A stretch of DNA of 8,102 bases from assembly GCA_025464425.1 (NCBI GenBank), contig JAODGV010000031.1:1-8102 (forward strand). The letters are read 5' to 3'. Both the position numbers and the translations under genes were made by a program. Positions 5,972 to 8,102 of the stretch are shown piece after piece; position 1 is the stretch's first letter; the number at the start of each line of letters is the position of its first letter. This DNA is from Methanosarcinales archaeon (lineage in GTDB: Archaea; Halobacteriota; Syntropharchaeia; Alkanophagales; Methanospirareceae). Below the pieces are notes generated by a model. The model did no database searches and was not told the DNA's origin. It saw nothing but the letters and a program-made list of their open reading frames with translations.

Positions 5972-6615
5972 TGCTGTTTCAATTCTGTCACCAGTGATTC
6001 AAACTTATCGCGCATTATCCTCGCCGCCTCCATCACTATCTCATCCACAGGTAGCGAGCCATCGCTCTCAACAGTGAATATAAAAGCCTGTGATGAGCCT
6101 CTCTCGTCCGGCAACTCCTTGAAAGTACAGATGGTCACTGGTTGCCATTTCGCATGGTCTCGCCCTCTACCCAGCCTCGCAATGGCTTCAAGTGATATCT
6201 TCTGCCTCGCCACAGTCCTTATACCACTGATTTCCTGCTCGGTTGAGACCAGCTTGACTATCGGTATGTTCCCCAACGCAGGCTCTACGCCCGGGTCAGA
6301 TGAAATCAGCTCCTTTGAGTATACTACTGTATAGCCAACACGTTCAGGGCTCTCCGCTTTCAATGTCAGTGATATAGCATCCTCTTCGCTATACTCGTGT
6401 ATGTCCGCGGCTTTTAGCGGTATCAAGCCCAGCCTCAGCGCTAACTGCTCATCATACAGTAAAGATGTGTTTTCATATATGTTCACCTCATCAATGGCGA
6501 GCTTGGGCACCTCCGCAATCATCGCGCGTCTCAGCGCGTTCACGAACCGAACCTTCACACCCGATACGACAAATCTGACTTCGTTATCCTTTTGATACTC
6601 CTTCTTTATTTCCAT
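5962..6615 (-). CDS. rpoD: DNA-directed RNA polymerase subunit D (Rpo3), no Fe-S domain
   Basis: Archaeal RpoD is the counterpart of the N-terminal bacterial alpha subunit and eukaryotic Rpb3. It pairs with subunit L to start assembly of the RNA polymerase. The product is 217 residues. Dimerisation-domain motifs are VRFVVSGVKVRFVNALRRAMIAEVPKLAIDEVNIYENTSLLYDEQLALRLGLIPL (residues 13-67). The family block EAIARLGRGRDHAKWQPV is at 143-160, and the C-terminal part is GSLPVDEIVMEAARIM. Many archaeal homologues carry a cysteine-rich ferredoxin-like insert after the AKWQPV block. Here only Cys163 is present, and the chain runs straight into FKELPDERGSS. There is also an apparent insert of about 14 residues (about 124-138) between NIPIVKL and QKISLEA. 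It lies 22 bp after rps11 with no clear ribosome binding site. Confidence 0.95.
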   Translation of the reverse strand: MEIKKEYQKDNEVRFVVSGVKVRFVNALRRAMIAEVPKLAIDEVNIYENTSLLYDEQLALRLGLIPLKAADIHEYSEEDAISLTLKAESPERVGYTVVYSKELISSDPGVEPALGNIPIVKLVSTEQEISGIRTVARQKISLEAIARLGRGRDHAKWQPVTICTFKELPDERGSSQAFIFTVESDGSLPVDEIVMEAARIMRDKFESLVTELKQQWS

Positions 6616-6637
6616 AACTCATTATACCATCATTACA

Positions 6638-7033
6638 TTATACGCGCCTGCCTCGCTTGCCACCCGGGCGTCTTGTACCATCATGCGGTATAGGTGTAAC
6701 GTCTTCTATCCGCCCTATTCTCAACCCAGCACGTGCAAACGCTCTTATTGCAGCCTGCGCGCCTGGCGCGGGTGTCCGTGTTTTACGACCCGAAGCAGCC
6801 TTCACCTTCACGTGTATTCCGATGATGCCACGATCCTTCAGTTTGTCTGCGAGCTGCGACGCCATGAGCATCGCGGTGTACGGTGAACTCTCATCACGGT
6901 CTGCCTTCGCTATCATACCGCCGGATGCCCTTGCTATCGTCTCCGCACCCGTCATGTCTGTTATCGTGATGATGGTATTGTTAAAAGACGAATATATATG
7001 AGCAACAGCCCATTTCCCTTCACCCTCCGGCAT
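6638..7033 (-). CDS. rps11: 30S ribosomal protein uS11
   Basis: uS11 is part of the 30S platform and contacts 16S rRNA near the mRNA exit. The 131-residue length is normal for archaea. Diagnostic blocks are WAVAHIYSSFNNTIITITDMTGAETIARASGG, SSPYTAMLMASQLADKL, IGIHVKVKAASGRKTRTPAPGAQAAIRAFARAGLRIGRIEDVTPIPHDGTRRPGGKRGRRV. The C-terminus is the expected basic tail. The ATG at 7033 follows GGAGGG (7049-7044) with about 10 bases of spacing; this site is inside the end of rps4, and 6 bases separate the two genes. It lies in the conserved order rps13-rps4-rps11-rpoD. Confidence 0.97.
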   Translation of the reverse strand: MPEGEGKWAVAHIYSSFNNTIITITDMTGAETIARASGGMIAKADRDESSPYTAMLMASQLADKLKDRGIIGIHVKVKAASGRKTRTPAPGAQAAIRAFARAGLRIGRIEDVTPIPHDGTRRPGGKRGRRV

Positions 7034-7039
7034 CGTTCA

Positions 7040-7534
7040 TCAACCCTCCCGTTTATAAAAATCAATCCCCTGCTCCTCATCTACACTGACTATGTAGGAT
7101 GGGACGGTAACCCTCCGGTTATTCACAGCGATATGCCCGTGAACGATGAGTTGCCTGGCATGTTTGAGCGAATTAGCCAGTCCCTTCTTATATACCTGCG
7201 TCTGCAATCGCCGTTCAAGTAGATGTTCCACATCCAGTGCGAGCACATCCTCCAGCTTGCCTGTCTCGTCCACTATGCCTCGTCGTTTAAGGCTGGCAAG
7301 TATCTCTTCCTTCTTCCTCATTGTATGTTCCGAAGGTTTCATGCCCGCGATCTCCGCAAGGATGTTCCTCACTTCTCGCCTGTACTTCTTTATTATGCTC
7401 AGCGCCTTCCATATCTCTCGCTTGTTCTTCAGCCCATATTTGTCAGCCAGGTCCCGTTCCTCCTTTATTCGCTGCAATACCCATGGTCGTCTCGGACGCT
7501 CGTACTTCTTCTTACTTCGCTTTGGATGCCCCAC
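7040..7534 (-). CDS. rps4: 30S ribosomal protein uS4
   Basis: uS4 is a primary 16S rRNA binder that starts 30S assembly. The product is 164 residues. It has the archaeal N-terminus GHPKRSKKKYERPRRPW and the helical part ERDLADKYGLKNKREIWKALSIIKKYRREVRNIL. The S4 RNA-binding domain at about 104-150 reads ERRLQTQVYKKGLANSLKHARQLIVHGHIAVNNRRVTVPSYIV. I chose the GTG at 7534 over the GTG at 7543. The upstream one lies within the strong ribosome binding site GGAGGTG (7547-7541), and the downstream one has ideal 6-base spacing and gives the family's usual M-G-x-P-K-R beginning. It overlaps the end of rps13 by 23 bp. Confidence 0.95.
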   Translation of the reverse strand: MGHPKRSKKKYERPRRPWVLQRIKEERDLADKYGLKNKREIWKALSIIKKYRREVRNILAEIAGMKPSEHTMRKKEEILASLKRRGIVDETGKLEDVLALDVEHLLERRLQTQVYKKGLANSLKHARQLIVHGHIAVNNRRVTVPSYIVSVDEEQGIDFYKREG

Positions 7535-8012
7535 CTTTACCACCTCCGGTACGTGCCAGTGTCTTCTTCCTTATTACGCCCACAACCATGCCTTTACGAC
7601 CCGTGGACTTTGTTCGTTGCCCACGCACTTTCAACCCCCGTTCATGCCTTATACCGCGATAAGACCTTATCTTACGTAATAAATTCAGGTCGTCCCTGAA
7701 CTTGAGCATCAGGTCTGAACCCATTATATGTTTATCCTCGCCGGTAAGCAGATCCCTGCGCCTGTTCAGCATCCACCACGGTAATCGCTTCTCAGCACTG
7801 CTTATAGCCACTTTTAACCGCTCTATCTCCGCGTCTGAGAGCTCACCCATCTTCCTGCGCGGGTCTATGCCCGCAGTTGCCACTATCGTCTCTGCAACTC
7901 TACGCCCTATACCCTTTATACCACACAGTGCGTATGGTACCTGCCTCTTACCCTCAAGGTCGGTATCCAGGATCCTGACTATATGCCTGAATTCCCCATT
8001 ACTCTTATCCAT
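7512..8012 (-). CDS. rps13: 30S ribosomal protein uS13
   Basis: uS13 is in the head of the 30S subunit and contacts the P-site tRNA and the 50S subunit. The product is 166 residues. FRHIVRILDTDLEGKRQVPYALCGIKGIGRRVAETIVATAGID is the N-terminal helix-two-turn-helix region. The basic block NLLRKIRSYRGIRHERGLKVRGQRTKSTGRKG is the conserved rRNA-binding part. The end TGGGKGGASKAK is a flexible basic tail. The ATG at 8012 is preceded by GAGGTAG (8027-8021) and a consensus TATA box. It is the first gene of the minus-strand operon, as in many archaea. Confidence 0.97.
   Translation of the reverse strand: MDKSNGEFRHIVRILDTDLEGKRQVPYALCGIKGIGRRVAETIVATAGIDPRRKMGELSDAEIERLKVAISSAEKRLPWWMLNRRRDLLTGEDKHIMGSDLMLKFRDDLNLLRKIRSYRGIRHERGLKVRGQRTKSTGRKGMVVGVIRKKTLARTGGGKGGASKAK
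7541..7547 (-). promoter_or_regulatory. rps4 ribosome binding site that decides the start
   Basis: On the minus strand this is GGAGGTG, complementary to the 16S rRNA 3' end, six bases before the GTG at 7534. It lies inside the 3' end of rps13. The alternative GTG start (7543-7541) overlaps this site and so is unlikely to be used. Confidence 0.75.
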
Positions 8013-8020
8013 TGCTGCTT

Positions 8021-8027
8021 CTACCTC
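8021..8027 (-). promoter_or_regulatory. rps13 ribosome binding site
   Basis: The minus strand reads GAGGTAG, eight bases before the ATG at 8012. If transcription starts about 26 bases after the TATA box at 8054-8047, this site is almost at the 5' end of the mRNA. Confidence 0.55.
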
Positions 8028-8033
8028 TTTATT

Positions 8034-8041
8034 TTTAAATA
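8034..8041 (+). promoter_or_regulatory. TATA box for a divergent gene at the right edge
   Basis: TTTAAATA on the plus strand is an exact archaeal TATA consensus. Its centre lies about 27 bases before the ATG at 8065, the distance expected for a leaderless transcript. Confidence 0.5.
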
Positions 8042-8046
8042 ATAAA

Positions 8047-8054
8047 TATTTAAA
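8047..8054 (-). promoter_or_regulatory. TATA box for the rps13-rps4-rps11-rpoD-cofC operon
   Basis: TTTAAATA on the minus strand is an exact archaeal TATA consensus. It predicts initiation near 8024, a short leader with the GAGGTAG ribosome binding site, and then rps13. It faces the plus-strand box across 5 bp. Confidence 0.55.
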
Positions 8055-8064
8055 TCAAAATAAA

Positions 8065-8102
8065 ATGGGACACGTTCGTGTAAATGTGCACATTAAGAAC
8101 GA
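8065..8102 (+). CDS. Start of a divergent gene, 3'-partial
   Basis: An ATG at 8065 opens a frame that stays open to the window end and reads MGHVRVNVHIKN. There is no Shine-Dalgarno, but a consensus TATA box lies at leaderless distance. The alternating Val/Ile beta-strand start resembles the opening of small clan AA (retropepsin-like) aspartic protease proteins, which often begin MGxVxVxVxIxN. Twelve residues are too few to assign the family. The call as a gene rests mainly on the promoter geometry and the open frame. Confidence 0.4.
   Translation, partial: MGHVRVNVHIKN

Noticed and set aside
5649..6077. 142-residue plus-strand frame over cofC and rpoD
   Set aside because: It is a Ser/Ile-rich shadow opposite two confident genes and has no ribosome binding site of note.
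7535..7543. Upstream GTG (7543) as the rps4 start
   Set aside because: It is part of the GGAGGTG ribosome binding site; the GTG at 7534 has correct spacing and the family N-terminus.
7146..7699. Long plus-strand open frames over rps4 and rps13
   Set aside because: They lie opposite conserved ribosomal proteins, and their Ser/Leu/Pro-rich products are what the reverse complement of basic protein genes gives.

Overview
The window is compact archaeal chromosome, from a euryarchaeon that uses coenzyme F420. The evidence is the archaeal ribosomal-protein/RNA-polymerase gene order (rps13-rps4-rps11-rpoD), an archaeal-type ATP synthase proteolipid, two F420 biosynthesis genes (cofE, cofC), archaeal TATA boxes (TTTATATA, TTTAAATA) and GGAGGTGATC-type ribosome binding sites. 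A methanogen or an anaerobic methane/alkane-oxidising relative (ANME-1 / Syntrophoarchaeum type) would fit, but that placement is inference and was not tested by any search. No rRNA, tRNA, CRISPR array or mobile element was seen. The inter-gene gaps are very short.

Layout from left to right. (1) Positions 2-776 (+) hold the 3' part of a secreted, CARDB-like, Gly-rich surface protein. Its C-terminal membrane anchor lies in a different reading frame, so the gene carries an apparent +1 frameshift near 640-650. (2) After about 137 bp of gene-free DNA comes cofE (914-1672, +), the F420 gamma-glutamyl ligase. (3) Convergent with it is a minus-strand pair: a winged-helix regulator (3277-3702) followed by a radical SAM protein with an N-terminal Rossmann-like, cobalamin-binding-type domain (1696-3273). 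(4) A short AT-rich divergent promoter region (3703-3805) separates that pair from a plus-strand run: atpK (A-type ATP synthase ring subunit with a signal peptide), a 77-residue two-helix membrane protein, and ilvE (branched-chain aminotransferase). (5) Convergent with ilvE is a minus-strand operon read from the right: rps13, rps4, rps11, rpoD, then cofC, which overlaps rpoD by 10 bp. (6) At the right edge two TTTAAATA boxes face each other. One serves the ribosomal operon. The other precedes what looks like the first 12 codons of a divergent leaderless gene.

Functionally, cofC (makes the activated lactyl/enolpyruvyl-guanosine-diphosphate precursor) and cofE (adds the gamma-glutamate tail) belong to one pathway but sit in separate transcription units; cofD is not in the window. 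cofC occupies the position after rpoD where rpl18e-rpl13-rps9 usually follow in archaea, so the operon is rearranged here. The most interesting points are the frameshifted surface protein, the uncharacterised regulator/radical SAM pair beside a F420 gene, the lone atpK with its small membrane neighbour, an RpoD without its Fe-S domain, and two tightly packed divergent promoters.
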